Assembly: GCF_014284175.1 (NCBI RefSeq)
Contig: NZ_JACOGA010000015.1
Location: forward strand, 1 to 64,000
Direction of reading: 5' to 3'
Source of the DNA: Affinundibacterium flavidum
GTDB lineage: Bacteria > Pseudomonadota > Gammaproteobacteria > Burkholderiales > Burkholderiaceae_D
DNA: 64,000 bases
In this document: positions 34,593-43,677 of the stretch, one piece after another
Layout: every line of letters starts with the position of its first letter
Numbering within the stretch: the first letter of the stretch is position 1
Notes under the pieces: model-generated
Told to the model about the DNA's origin: nothing
The model's database searches: none
The model's input: the letters and a program-made list of their open reading frames with translations, nothing else
Translations under genes and position numbers: made by a program

Positions 34593-36152
34593 TTATTTTG
34601 CTTCAACGAGTTTCCATGCTTTTTCCAATAAGGCTTTAGCATGTTCATCATATTTAGCGTCGATGAGTTTCATCTCATCATCAGTCACATCTTCAAATGC
34701 ATTATCAATTAATTGACGCGCACGCTCTGTAGACAGAGCCAAAATCGCACCAAATTCATCGTAAGCTAAGCCACCGAAAGCAGCGAGGGACTTAATACCA
34801 GCCAAGCCCAATTTACCTGCTGTTGCACGGCTCATACCTTCCAGATTAATCAATGCGTCTTCCACACCCTCTACACCTTCTTCAGAAGCAATCGCTTCTG
34901 TCACAAGTGCATCACGTGCGCGATTGCGCAATTCATTCACTGTATCTTCATCTAAGGCGTCAATTTCCAGCATTTCGCTAATTGGTACGTAAGCGATTTC
35001 TTCTAAGCTAGAGAAGCCTTCGTCAACCAAGATATCCGCAACTTCTTGATCAACGTCGAGTTTTTCCATGAACAGAGCACGGATGCCAGCAGATTCTTGC
35101 TCTGCCTTATCCGCAGATTGCTCTGCCGTCATAATATTAATTTGCCAGCCAGTCAATTCTGCCGCCAGACGGACGTTTTGACCGCTACGGCCAATCGCAA
35201 TCGCCAGATTCTCATCATCAACGACGACATCCATTGCGTGTTTTTCTTCATCCACCATGATGGAAGAAACGTTCGCTGGCGCCAAAGCACCAATCACGAA
35301 TTGCGCTGGATCTTCAGACCACAAGACGATATCAACACGTTCGCCGCCGAGTTCACCCGTCACTGCTTGTACGCGTGAACCGCGCATACCAACGCAAGTA
35401 CCGATAGGATCAATACGTTTATCATCTGTATGAACCGCGATCTTAGCGCGCACGCCAGGATCACGCGCTGCAGATTTGATGACCAAAGAACCTTGTTCGA
35501 TTTCTGGCACTTCTAATTCAAACAATTTCATGATGAATTCTGGCGCAGTACGGGACAAGATCACTTGTGGACCACGTGCATTGCGATCGATACGCAAGAT
35601 GTAAGCACGGACGCGATCACCAACACGTAAGTTTTCTTTCGGGATCATTTGATCGCGCGGCAAACGTGCCTCGATACGACCAGATTCGACCACCGCTTCG
35701 CCGCGTTCCATGCGTTTGATCGTACCCATGACTAGGGAATCACCACGCTCTAAGAATTCAGCCAAAATTTGTTCACGCTCTGCATCGCGGATACGTTGCA
35801 ATACGATTTGTTTAGTATCTTGCGCAAAACGACGACCCAGCTCAACGGATTCAACTGGCTCTTCGATGTATTCATCGACTTCGATATCAGCGTATTGTTC
35901 AACTGCTTCGAAGTGCAAAATTTCTTGATCTGGCAATTGCAAACCAGCTTCGTCAGCCACAACGTGCCAACGGCGGAATGTACGATATTCACCCGTATCG
36001 CGGTCGATTTCTACGCGAATATCGACTTCACCTTCATAACGCTTTTTGGTAGCCGTTGCCAAAGCATGTTCCAATGCGCCAAAAACGATATCTTCATCAA
36101 CGTTTTTTTCACGCGCCAGCACATCAACCAATAATAAAACTTCGCGACTCAT
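34593..36152 (-). CDS. nusA: Transcription termination/antitermination factor NusA
   Basis: 519 residues with an N-terminal RNA-polymerase-binding domain, S1 (about 135-200), KH1 (GMRGSRVQAVTGELGGERVD) and KH2 (AIGRSGQNVRLAAELTGW), then two C-terminal acidic helix-hairpin-helix repeats (VADILVDEGFSSLEEIAYV and SRATAGKLGLAGIKSLAAFG). NusA modulates pausing, termination and antitermination. Its start overlaps the rimP stop by four bases (ATGA), so the two are translationally coupled. The presence of the C-terminal repeats matches the gamma/beta-proteobacterial form. Confidence 0.97.
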   Translation of the reverse strand: MSREVLLLVDVLAREKNVDEDIVFGALEHALATATKKRYEGEVDIRVEIDRDTGEYRTFRRWHVVADEAGLQLPDQEILHFEAVEQYADIEVDEYIEEPVESVELGRRFAQDTKQIVLQRIRDAEREQILAEFLERGDSLVMGTIKRMERGEAVVESGRIEARLPRDQMIPKENLRVGDRVRAYILRIDRNARGPQVILSRTAPEFIMKLFELEVPEIEQGSLVIKSAARDPGVRAKIAVHTDDKRIDPIGTCVGMRGSRVQAVTGELGGERVDIVLWSEDPAQFVIGALAPANVSSIMVDEEKHAMDVVVDDENLAIAIGRSGQNVRLAAELTGWQINIMTAEQSADKAEQESAGIRALFMEKLDVDQEVADILVDEGFSSLEEIAYVPISEMLEIDALDEDTVNELRNRARDALVTEAIASEEGVEGVEDALINLEGMSRATAGKLGLAGIKSLAAFGGLAYDEFGAILALSTERARQLIDNAFEDVTDDEMKLIDAKYDEHAKALLEKAWKLVEAK

Positions 36153-36637
36153 GCTTTGCGACTCCTAAAATCCACTTGCGGCACTAAACGTGCCTTATCT
36201 AAATCAGCGAGCGTAAACTCAAGCATCGCCGCGCCATCTTTTGTTTCAAATTCGAGCTTCAGAGTTTCCCCTTCAGGCTCATGCAATACACCTTCGAAGC
36301 TCTTACGATTAGCCATGCCTGGCATAGGCAATCGCAATTTTACATTGGCTTTTTCGCCGACAAAACGGACGAAATCAGCCATCTTCTTCAATGGTCGATC
36401 CAAGCCTGGAGATGAAATCTCTAAGCGTTCGTAAGCTACTTCTTCTACAGTCAATACGTGTGACAATTGATGACTGACTTTCGCACAATCCTCTACTGTG
36501 ATATGACCTTTTTCCTCAACATCCTCTGGCAAAAGATCGATATACACACGAAACAAACCGCGCTCTGCTCGTTCAAAATCGACCAGATCGTAGCCTGTCC
36601 CATTGACAGTCTTTTCAATTAATTCCAACAATTGCAA
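36149..36637 (-). CDS. rimP: Ribosome maturation factor RimP
   Basis: 162 residues from a TTG at 36637, chosen because GGAG lies seven bases before it and the product then starts LQLLELIEKTV, as in the family. The open frame to 36694 would add 19 atypical residues. Signatures are VNGTGYDLVDFER and LEISSPGLDRPLKKMADFVR. RimP is needed for 30S assembly. It is the first gene of the rimP-nusA-infB unit. An upstream hairpin with T-run isolates it from rluB. Confidence 0.94.
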   Translation of the reverse strand: MQLLELIEKTVNGTGYDLVDFERAERGLFRVYIDLLPEDVEEKGHITVEDCAKVSHQLSHVLTVEEVAYERLEISSPGLDRPLKKMADFVRFVGEKANVKLRLPMPGMANRKSFEGVLHEPEGETLKLEFETKDGAAMLEFTLADLDKARLVPQVDFRSRKA

Positions 36638-36727
36638 GACAATTCTCCGATAAACACAGATCTCGCCCTTGCAGAAAATCAAGCCAATTTTCAATTAACT
36701 TAATTCCACGCTCAAAAAACGATTCGC

Positions 36728-36752
36728 CAAAAAAAAATGGGCACTAGCCCAT
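36728..36752 (-). terminator. Rho-independent terminator after rluB
   Basis: ATGGGC TAG TGCCCAT-type stem (ATGGGCTAGTGCCCAT on the minus strand) followed by a run of nine T. It is about 160 bases past the rluB stop and before rimP, so it separates scpB-rluB from the rimP operon. Confidence 0.85.
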
Positions 36753-36914
36753 CTTCTTAGCGCCTTGAATGAATTTCTTCATTAACTAAAAATCAACTCA
36801 AGGAAAAATCTGCTAACTACAAGATTATAAACGATTAATTACTCAATCGCAATGAGAAGTCGGTGAAAAACATGGCCTGAGCAACATCTTTCAACGACTT
36901 CCGGGCATTTAATT

Positions 36915-38780
36915 TTACGTACCGCGACGACGACGTGCCGCAATCGCCTGACCAATCGCTGGGCCACTGCCCCGCTCTGTTGGACCGCGGCGATTTTGAT
37001 CACGACTAGGATAACCTAAGGCAGTTTGCAAAGGATCTGGCTGACGACTACGCGGCTTACCAGCGTTTTTACCACCATTTGCATTTGGCTTAGCAGGTTT
37101 GCCGCCCTGTGCGCCAGCATAGCCACCCACTCCCGCTCCAGCACTACGCGCCGGACGACCGTTTTGAGGATTCGCAAAACCACCACGCACGGTAGGCTCA
37201 AAACTTCTCTGCACAGGCGCATCAAATGGATTCACATTGCGCGGCACTTTACCGCTTTGCACGCGATTACCATTTGGCTTACCCATAGGTTTTTCAGATT
37301 TTTCACCAGCCGTTTTTTCCAAACCACTGACTTTAAGCAGGCTACGCACAGCATCCTCGCCCAACTCATCCCAACGACCACGCTTTAAGCCCGAAGGCAA
37401 AGTCATTACACCATAGCGAGTACGAATCAAACGCGACACTGTCAAACCGACAGCTTCAAACATACGACGCACTTCACGATTACGACCTTCACCAATGATG
37501 ACGCGATACCATTTGTTCACGCCTTCACCACCACCATCTGAAATCTTGGAGAATTGCGCCATACCATCTTCCAGCTCAACACCAGCCAGGAGCTTTTGAC
37601 GCATGCCTTCTTCCAGATCACCCAAAGTACGCACTGCGTATTCACGCTCAATGCCATAACGTGGATGCATCAAACGGTTTGCGAGATCGCCGGAAGTTGT
37701 GAACAACAATAAGCCCTCTGTGTTGTAATCGAGACGACCCACGGCCAACCATTTACCAACCTTCATTTGCGGCAAACTATCAAACACCGAGGCACGACCT
37801 TCTGGATCACTCGTACTGACGATTTCACCGGCAGGCTTATGATAAATCAACACGCGCGGCGGTTTTTTACTGACCTTACGTTGAATTAACTTACCGTTAA
37901 TTCGCACTTGATCTTGCGGCAGAATACGTTGACCAATATGCGCTGGCTCACCGTTTACAGATACACGACCAGCGATGATTAATTCTTCCATATCACGACG
38001 CGAACCCAAACCTGCTTCAGCCAAGACTTTATGCAATTTGGGTGCATCATCGTCAGCAGTTAAATCACGACGTGGTTTTTTATTTTTATCGTTACGTGAG
38101 TGATGAACGTCATCTGCCGCATCATACGCATCGGAAGTAACGAATGAAAATACATCATCAGCATCGAGTACTGCACCACGATTATTTTGCTGACCTGAAC
38201 GACGTTGATTATTTTGATTGCGTTGATCGCCAGTACGATTTTGTGAACCTTGCCCAGGTTTTGCTTGTTGGCGATTGCGTGATTGACCATCACGTTGCTG
38301 ACCATCGCGCGCTTGACCATCACGAGGACGCGCATTGCGGGAATTATTTCTATCACCCTGCGGACGACGTGGGCGCTCATTATTATCGCCAGCACTTGCT
38401 TGATTTGTCGAATCCAACTGTGGCGAAGATTGCTGCTCAACACTTGCCACATTAACGTCTCGCACTTCAACTTGACGCGGTGCGCGTGCTTGACGTGGCG
38501 GACGCTCTTGACGCGGCGCTCTGGCAACAGGTGTTGTCTGCTCTGCGAAAACCGGCGCTTGAGCAACCGCCTCCACATTAACAGTTTCCGGCTTTAATCT
38601 CGGCTTGCGCGGTGCTCGCGGCGCTTTTGCAGCAACGGCATCATCGCTTGCAGTAACAGTGGCATCATCCACTTTAACAACTTTTGGACGTGCAACACGC
38701 TTTGCACGCGGACGCGGTGCATCGGTTTCAGCACCAGGATTTTGCTGGCTGGAAGTATCGTCTGGATTATTTGCGTTCAT
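36915..38780 (-). CDS. rluB: 23S rRNA pseudouridine synthase RluB with long disordered tails
   Basis: 621 residues. The S4 domain starts at about 247 (KLHKVLAEAGLGSRRDMEEL) and the catalytic aspartate is D351 in VGRLDYNTEGLLLF; GEGRNREVRRMFEAVGLTV completes the RsuA/RluB fold, ending near 485. Modification of U2605 of 23S rRNA is expected. The first 240 residues are low-complexity and basic (Pro/Arg/Gln/Asn, with RDGQ repeats), and the last 130 are Gly/Asn/Lys-rich. These tails are typical of Burkholderiales RluB and may bind RNA. It overlaps the end of scpB by 14 bases. Confidence 0.93.
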   Translation of the reverse strand: MNANNPDDTSSQQNPGAETDAPRPRAKRVARPKVVKVDDATVTASDDAVAAKAPRAPRKPRLKPETVNVEAVAQAPVFAEQTTPVARAPRQERPPRQARAPRQVEVRDVNVASVEQQSSPQLDSTNQASAGDNNERPRRPQGDRNNSRNARPRDGQARDGQQRDGQSRNRQQAKPGQGSQNRTGDQRNQNNQRRSGQQNNRGAVLDADDVFSFVTSDAYDAADDVHHSRNDKNKKPRRDLTADDDAPKLHKVLAEAGLGSRRDMEELIIAGRVSVNGEPAHIGQRILPQDQVRINGKLIQRKVSKKPPRVLIYHKPAGEIVSTSDPEGRASVFDSLPQMKVGKWLAVGRLDYNTEGLLLFTTSGDLANRLMHPRYGIEREYAVRTLGDLEEGMRQKLLAGVELEDGMAQFSKISDGGGEGVNKWYRVIIGEGRNREVRRMFEAVGLTVSRLIRTRYGVMTLPSGLKRGRWDELGEDAVRSLLKVSGLEKTAGEKSEKPMGKPNGNRVQSGKVPRNVNPFDAPVQRSFEPTVRGGFANPQNGRPARSAGAGVGGYAGAQGGKPAKPNANGGKNAGKPRSRQPDPLQTALGYPSRDQNRRGPTERGSGPAIGQAIAARRRRGT

Positions 38781-39759
38781 TATCTGATTCTGGTTTGAAA
38801 GGTGTTAGAGCTTCGGCATCCGCTTCCACTACTTCATCTATATTCGTATCAGCCATCATTGCAACATCATCCAAGATCACATCACTGGCTGCTTCATTTT
38901 CAAGAGCATCTGCTGCGAGGTCTTCCACTGCAACATTACTCAATTCTTCTTGCGCACTTATTTGTGCGCTTATTTGCTCATTTACTTCAATTTCGTCTTT
39001 ATCTAATTCAATCGTATTATTTTCAATCTCAGCTTCTGGAGCTCCACCCTCAGAAACATCTGCCGCAAGCTCAGCATTGACATCAACATTAGAATGAGAC
39101 TCATCGCCAACATCCTCAACATTCACCACGGGCGCATCAGCTACTTCAACCAAAGCCTCAATTCCGTCGAACATATTCAATTCTGGAGAATCATCTTTAG
39201 AAGGGAGTGCATCCTCCGCCTCCTCCTGACCTATTTGCTGCAAAGGCGGCAATTGATCTAGCGATGCCAAACCCAAGTCACTTAAGAATTGCTTGGTGGT
39301 CGCAAACAAAGCCGGCCGGCCCGGGACTTCACGATGACCGATGGTCTCTATCCAACCACGATCCTCTAAGGTCTTTACCATCTGCGAAGCCACCGCAACA
39401 CCACGTATTTCTTCAATATCACCACGCGTCACTGGCTGACGATACGCTATGATCGCCAAAGTCTCCAGCGTCGCACGTGAATACTTAGGCGGCTTTTCAG
39501 GATTTAAGCGATCGATGAAAGCACGCATCTCAGGGCGACTTTGAAAACGCCAACCCGTCGATAAAGACACCAACATAATTCCTTTGTCCGACCAATCTTG
39601 GCGCACTTCTTCCAACATTAATTTAATCGTATCAGCACCGACCAAATCCTCTTGATCGCTACTATCGACAAACAATTTTTTCATTGTATTAATGGTCAGC
39701 GGCTCATGTGCGCATAACAATGCGGTTTCGAGTACACGCTTGGCATCTGCAGTATTCAT
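38767..39759 (-). CDS. scpB: Segregation and condensation protein B
   Basis: 330 residues. Two winged-helix units occupy roughly 1-185: TADAKRVLETALLCAHEPLT, FQSRPEMRAFIDRLNPEKPPKYSRATLETLAIIAYRQPVTRGDIEEIRG (split) and GRPALFATTKQFLSDLGL. ScpB bridges the kleisin ScpA and SMC in chromosome condensation. A long acidic tail (Glu/Asp/Ala/Val-rich, residues about 190-330) follows and is probably unstructured. scpA is not adjacent. It overlaps rluB by 14 bases, a common pairing in this group. Confidence 0.93.
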   Translation of the reverse strand: MNTADAKRVLETALLCAHEPLTINTMKKLFVDSSDQEDLVGADTIKLMLEEVRQDWSDKGIMLVSLSTGWRFQSRPEMRAFIDRLNPEKPPKYSRATLETLAIIAYRQPVTRGDIEEIRGVAVASQMVKTLEDRGWIETIGHREVPGRPALFATTKQFLSDLGLASLDQLPPLQQIGQEEAEDALPSKDDSPELNMFDGIEALVEVADAPVVNVEDVGDESHSNVDVNAELAADVSEGGAPEAEIENNTIELDKDEIEVNEQISAQISAQEELSNVAVEDLAADALENEAASDVILDDVAMMADTNIDEVVEADAEALTPFKPESDNERK

Positions 39760-40051
39760 GCAAACTCTTTAGCTAACAGGTTGTGTTGATCTTAAGAAGT
39801 ATTCAGTGAAGCACTCGGGATAATTATTATCCCAACCAGTCTAGTCTTGTAGGACATTGCGCAGCACGAATCATCAATGTGCGCCTGGTGGATCAGTCTG
39901 CAGCCAACTTGTGCACGAATCGCCAATTCGCGAGTCATCAAAAAGTCAGTCAAAACAGTCGATCAATTTAGTAGATGCCAGATTGTAGTCTAGAAACACG
40001 TTTTAAACACATTCCAAGCGCAAACCAATCAAAAAAATTATCAGCCTAACG

Positions 40052-40188
40052 AAAAAGCCACGATGAAACGTGGCTTTATTCTTAAAAACTGGTTGCGCAA
40101 GCAAGATTTTAACCTACAAATTTTGGGTTATGAACTAGCCTTGACGCGCCTCAAAAAACAAGAAATCCAAGACTTCCATACCTCAATT
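40052..40188 (-). ncRNA. Candidate small RNA or leader RNA upstream of scpB
   Basis: On the minus strand a TATAAT hexamer (40195-40200) stands just upstream of about 135 bases ending in a perfect AAAGCCACG / CGTGGCTTT hairpin with a T-run. A 14-codon frame starting MEVLDFLFFE lies near the 5' end. The unit may be a small RNA or a leader whose terminator attenuates reading toward scpB, which starts 290 bases further on. Not recognised as a known RNA family. Confidence 0.35.
40053..40077 (-). terminator. Hairpin terminator between candidate small RNA and scpB
   Basis: AAAGCCACG TTTCAT CGTGGCTTT on the minus strand, followed by TTTTCG. A strong stem without a protein gene upstream on the same strand, which is why an RNA gene is suspected. 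Confidence 0.7.
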
Positions 40189-40505
40189 GGCGCCATTATA
40201 ACGCAATTTACCGATTTTAGTGCAGCAGATTTTGAAGTCTAAAGGAATTAGAAAGTTTGCATATAGCACAATCATAATTCAGAACTCTCTCCCGGAACGC
40301 TTAAAAAATTTGAACTTCAAAAAAAGGGGGAAAACGAGTCGACGCTACCGCAAACAAAGCTAATGGTCATATCAATCGCAAATTTCAGCATAAACCAAGT
40401 ACGACTATAATTAAAAAGCTAAAATGTCTAAATACGACAACCCAGTAATCAGACGCTATCGATATCGTTCGACTTTATCCTCACGTCATTGTAAAAAGGC
40501 AGGCA

Positions 40506-40868
40506 ATGTCCAAAATAACCAATCTCGCGGCAATCATGCGGAGTCAAGTTGCAGTTCTTGCGAAAGAATTCCCCAGGCAAGCAGCTCAGAATAAAGATAA
40601 GAAAACGCACAGCAATTCAGACACACTTGATGTCGCTGGACTTATTGTCCAGAAAGTGAAATTGATCTCCCGACAAAGCCCGGATCGACGTCAAAAAGCA
40701 TTTCGTATTTTTCTAGAAAACACTATCGCCGCAGAAATTGGTTTGGATGTATTGAGTGATCCACTCTTCTACCAAATGATTGAAGACATTCAAAATACCA
40801 TGTATTCGGATTCCACATTACGCTCACTCATCGAAGAATGTATTGATCAACTTTTAGCTAGTCAATAG
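40506..40868 (+). CDS. Small protein of unknown function convergent with fliA
   Basis: 120 residues, not recognised. It is predicted largely helical: a basic Ser/Asn/Lys-rich linker at about 30-42 separates a short N-terminal helix from a longer domain (VAGLIVQKVKLISRQSPDRRQKAFRIF and the acidic LFYQMIEDIQNTMYSDS...LIEECIDQLLAS end, both discontinuous). There is no signal peptide or membrane helix. AAAGGCAGGCA upstream of the ATG is a reasonable ribosome binding site. It is convergent with the end of the flagellar operon and the only plus-strand gene near it. Its size and acidic helical end would suit an export chaperone or a secreted substrate, but that is speculation. Confidence 0.65.
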   Translation: MSKITNLAAIMRSQVAVLAKEFPRQAAQNKDKKTHSNSDTLDVAGLIVQKVKLISRQSPDRRQKAFRIFLENTIAAEIGLDVLSDPLFYQMIEDIQNTMYSDSTLRSLIEECIDQLLASQ

Positions 40869-40891
40869 TAAAATACAGGATCATCCTCTTA

Positions 40892-40976
40892 GTACTTACG
40901 CACAGTCGGCCCAGCTAGGCGTGCTGCCACAGGCGGTACAGTTTACGACGACGTTGGGGCGATTTTGCGTAAGTCC
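40892..40976. repeat. GGACTTACGC hairpin repeat, copy a
   Basis: GTACTTACGCA at the left pairs with TGCGTAAGTCC at the right; internal CAGCTAGGCGTGCTGCC resembles the inside of copy d. The 85-base unit lies between the 120-residue gene and fliA. Confidence 0.75.
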
Positions 40977-41002
40977 TATTCTGAACGTGGTGATAAAAAC
41001 TC

Positions 41003-41758
41003 TTAGCAAATAAGATCACCAAACGAATGCGCTTTTAGGTTCTGCCGTAAGTTCTTCAAAGCAGATTTATGAATTTGTGAGATTCTGCCCTTCGTTAAAG
41101 AAAAAATCTCGGCGATTTCTTCCATCGTAATTCCTTGCAAGTAGTGATAACGAATAACCCGTTGTTCGGAGTTGGATAACAGCGACAATTGTTGCAATAA
41201 GAGATCTCTTAACTGTTTTACTTCGAGACTTTTATAAAAGGGAAATTCGACGGCACTATCTTCTGCTGTCTCAGCAATTCCAGTGTCGGCAAGCATCCAT
41301 GAAATAGCAAGTCCAATTCCCACTTCAGCTAACACACTAAAAATCTTGTCTTTTGCATGTGCGTTAATACTGTCACTAACGACAGCACTACTCGCAGCCA
41401 AGCGATCCGCTTGCAATCGTTTTATTGTCGATAGTTGACGTTGTTTCTCGGTTTGATTTTCGAGACCATTCAAAATGGCTCCACGTATTCGCTGCTCAGC
41501 AAACGTATTAAATTGCAAACCGCGTGTTGGATCAAACCGATCGATCGCTTCCAATAAGCCGACCCGAGCTAGTTGATGATAGTCCTCAAACTCAACCTCA
41601 TTTCCCTGACGGCGAGCATAGAGTACTGCAGCAACGGTCTTGGCATATGCCAAATAATGATCAACTAGTTGAATACGAAATTTGCTTTCTCTCGACTCGA
41701 AAAAAAGCATCCATAACTCGAGCTCTCTATCTTTTGAAATCAACTGAGTGTTCTTCAA
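41003..41758 (-). CDS. fliA: Flagellar sigma factor FliA (sigma-28 type)
   Basis: 251 residues. Region 2 reads DYHQLARVGLLEAIDRFDPT followed by FNTFAEQRIRGAILNGL. A region 3-like stretch is at about 95-115. The region 4 helix-turn-helix is YHYLQGITMEEIAEIFSLTKGRISQIHKSALKNL. It directs RNA polymerase to late flagellar promoters. It is the last gene of the leftward flagellar operon, 35 bases after fliP, resembling the placement of a dedicated lateral-flagella sigma factor. No anti-sigma flgM is visible in the window. A possible target site lies upstream of fliH. Confidence 0.88.
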   Translation of the reverse strand: MKNTQLISKDRELELWMLFFESRESKFRIQLVDHYLAYAKTVAAVLYARRQGNEVEFEDYHQLARVGLLEAIDRFDPTRGLQFNTFAEQRIRGAILNGLENQTEKQRQLSTIKRLQADRLAASSAVVSDSINAHAKDKIFSVLAEVGIGLAISWMLADTGIAETAEDSAVEFPFYKSLEVKQLRDLLLQQLSLLSNSEQRVIRYHYLQGITMEEIAEIFSLTKGRISQIHKSALKNLRQNLKAHSFGDLIC

Positions 41759-41793
41759 AGTCTAATTCTCTAGCTGAGCAAATAAATCTGCTA

Positions 41794-42684
41794 TTAATGG
41801 AAAGAACCAACCAGCGCACGCAAAATCAAATTCCAACCATCAACCAATATAAACATCAAAATTTTAAGTGGTAGAGCAATTGAAACGGGAGGCATCATCA
41901 TCATACCTAGTGCCATTAATACGCTAGAAACGATGAGGTCAATCAACAGAAAAGGTAAGAAAATAACAAAGCCAATTTGAAACGCTGCGCGCAATTCAGA
42001 GAGCATAAAGGCCGGTATCAATTGTACGTTGCTAATATCTTCCATCCGACTAGGTTGAGGAGCCTTAGACAACTCCACCATTAATGCCAAATCTTGCTCT
42101 CTGGTCTGCCTCACCATAAATTCTCGAATGGGCAACGCAGCACGCTCGTAAGCGATTTCAGCACTAATACTTCCCTCCATATATGGCTGAAAAGCATCTT
42201 GATTTACAGTCTGCAATGGCGCTGACATGACGAACATCGTTAGGAAGAGCGCAATGCCTATCAAAGCGGAATTCGGCGGCGTCTCCTGCATTCCTATTGC
42301 ATGACGTAGCATCGACAGAACAATGACAATTCGCAAGAACGAGGTGAGGCAAATCAAGAGTGAAGGAAGCAGAGCAAGCACTGTCAACGCGAGCACCACT
42401 TTTACGGCTTGACTTGTATCCGTTAAGCCGCTGCCTGCTTTTTGCTTACTGGTACTCGATACTTGGTGCGTTGTGGATGGAACCGGCTTCGAACTTAGAA
42501 CAGGTTTCAAACTCGCCACACTCATCTGCTCATTCCCTATTGCTCGCGTGGCATAACTGCTTTCGTTCTTTTCTACTTCGAAAGAACCATCCCCTCGTAG
42601 ATCTTGAGCAAACACCAATCCACTACAGAAAAAAACACTCAAAATGATCAGGCAACATTTACGGATGAAGACTTTTAATCTCAT
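41794..42684 (-). CDS. fliP: Flagellar type III export gate protein FliP
   Basis: 296 residues. The conserved core starts at about 90 and contains LPSLLICLTSFLRIVIVLSMLR, NSALIGIALFLTMFVMSAPL, PAFMLSELRAAFQIGFVIFLPFLLIDL (split) and GMMMMPPVSIALPLKILMF. FliP forms the export gate pore with FliQ and FliR. The signal peptide (MRLKVFIRKCCLIILSVFFC) is followed by an unusually long polar linker of about 60 residues, making it about 50 residues longer than usual. Its start overlaps the stop of fliO by four bases. Confidence 0.95.
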   Translation of the reverse strand: MRLKVFIRKCCLIILSVFFCSGLVFAQDLRGDGSFEVEKNESSYATRAIGNEQMSVASLKPVLSSKPVPSTTHQVSSTSKQKAGSGLTDTSQAVKVVLALTVLALLPSLLICLTSFLRIVIVLSMLRHAIGMQETPPNSALIGIALFLTMFVMSAPLQTVNQDAFQPYMEGSISAEIAYERAALPIREFMVRQTREQDLALMVELSKAPQPSRMEDISNVQLIPAFMLSELRAAFQIGFVIFLPFLLIDLIVSSVLMALGMMMMPPVSIALPLKILMFILVDGWNLILRALVGSFH

Positions 42685-43247
42685 TGCACCGCCCCATCTA
42701 CCTGAGTATCGTGGTCATGACGACCATTGATCTCGCTCCTTGCAATCAAGGTTGTCGCTTGATCGGTACAGGCAATCATATATTCAGCGCCATTCCACTC
42801 CACTAAATGAAGCGTATTCTTTGAAGTAAGTGCGATACGCTTTTTTACAAAAAATTTTTTCTCATCTACATTCGCTATCGTATTTCGGCCCCAGAGCCCC
42901 TGTCCATTTGAGCGACGCTTCTGTAGGTTAAAATAAAAAATGAAGGCTGCGAGGACGAGCAGTACAAATCCAAAACTTACCGCAACATTGGCAAAGCTTT
43001 CGGACGCAGCACCTCCATCCTTTTTGAAAGGTATCTCACTACGTGCTTGCACCGCTTTCGATGGAACTGATGCGTCCCGCCTGGCATCCGTCATTGGGCT
43101 TGCGGCAGTCACTTTGTCTACCGAAGCGTTGGCAAATGTCGTAGATAATAATGCGTAAATGAATGCCAACGCTAGCCATAGTGTTAGCCTACTACGAAGT
43201 TTATATCGAACATAATATCGAACATGATATCGAACATTAAATAGCAT
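42681..43247 (-). CDS. fliO: Flagellar export assembly protein FliO
   Basis: About 188 residues from the ATG at 43247; the open frame extends to 43310 and overlaps the fliN end. A basic N-terminus leads into a hydrophobic signal or anchor (LTLWLALAFIYALLSTTF). After a 50-residue linker a second membrane helix (VAVSFGFVLLVLAAFIFYFNL) and a FliO-like cytoplasmic domain (FFVKKRIALTSKNTLHLVEWNGAEYMIACT split) follow. FliO assists FliP assembly. The first codons run through a threefold 12-bp tandem repeat (VRYHVRYYVRY). Family call rests on context and the C-domain pattern. Confidence 0.82.
   Translation of the reverse strand: MLFNVRYHVRYYVRYKLRSRLTLWLALAFIYALLSTTFANASVDKVTAASPMTDARRDASVPSKAVQARSEIPFKKDGGAASESFANVAVSFGFVLLVLAAFIFYFNLQKRRSNGQGLWGRNTIANVDEKKFFVKKRIALTSKNTLHLVEWNGAEYMIACTDQATTLIARSEINGRHDHDTQVDGAVQ
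43203..43240 (-). repeat. Threefold 12-bp tandem repeat at the fliO start
   Basis: On the minus strand ATGTTCGATATC, ATGTTCGATATT and ATGTTCGATATA stand in a row, encoding the VRYHVRYYVRY stretch right after the fliO start codon. A multiple of three, so copy changes keep the frame. Confidence 0.85.
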
Positions 43248-43257
43248 AGATACCAGA

Positions 43258-43650
43258 TCAAACTTGTAACGGGATAGGTAATTCGGAGATTCGAATCGCA
43301 AAATGGCCATCGATAGCGACCAATTGCCCGCGCGCTATCGTATGCCCCTCAAGAACCAAGTCAACAGGTTGATCTAATTTTGTACTCAATGGAAAAACTT
43401 GGTGCTCTTTCGCGCTCATCAGTTCACCGATGGAAATTTCCAGTTCGCCAACCACCACCCTCAGTTTTGTTTTAACCAGGCTTAATGGGTTAATGCTATT
43501 GAGCACCGGTAGAGTATTCTGAATATCCGAGGCTTGCGTCGCTTGCATATCGCTTAAATCAAGGATATCGACAGAGGGTTCTGCTTTATTGCCTGACGTA
43601 AGCTGATCTCGTTCAGTATTTGATAAAGTATTTTCTTGGTTCGCTGTCAT
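43258..43650 (-). CDS. fliN: Flagellar motor switch protein FliN
   Basis: 130 residues from the ATG at 43650; an in-frame TTG further out lies in repeat copy b and is not favoured. The C-terminal SpoA domain is typical: LVKTKLRVVVGELEISIGELM, then KLDQPVDLVLEGHTIARGQLVAIDGHFAIRI (split). The N-terminal 50 residues are polar. FliN forms the lower C-ring and docks FliH at the export gate. It is the best-preserved C-ring component here. Its stop lies ten bases before the preferred fliO start. Confidence 0.9.
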   Translation of the reverse strand: MTANQENTLSNTERDQLTSGNKAEPSVDILDLSDMQATQASDIQNTLPVLNSINPLSLVKTKLRVVVGELEISIGELMSAKEHQVFPLSTKLDQPVDLVLEGHTIARGQLVAIDGHFAIRISELPIPLQV

Positions 43651-43677
43651 ATTTTTCGTTTCTAGAAATGTCTTATA

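Larger units (their letters stand above)
39760..40505. other. Gap upstream of scpB
   Basis: A 746-base region with no convincing protein gene. It holds a strong hairpin terminator (40053-40077), a possible short RNA on the minus strand upstream of it (40052-40188), and a TATAAT hexamer at 40406-40411 that may be the -10 of the following plus-strand gene. The remaining sequence shows no repeat. Confidence 0.6.
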
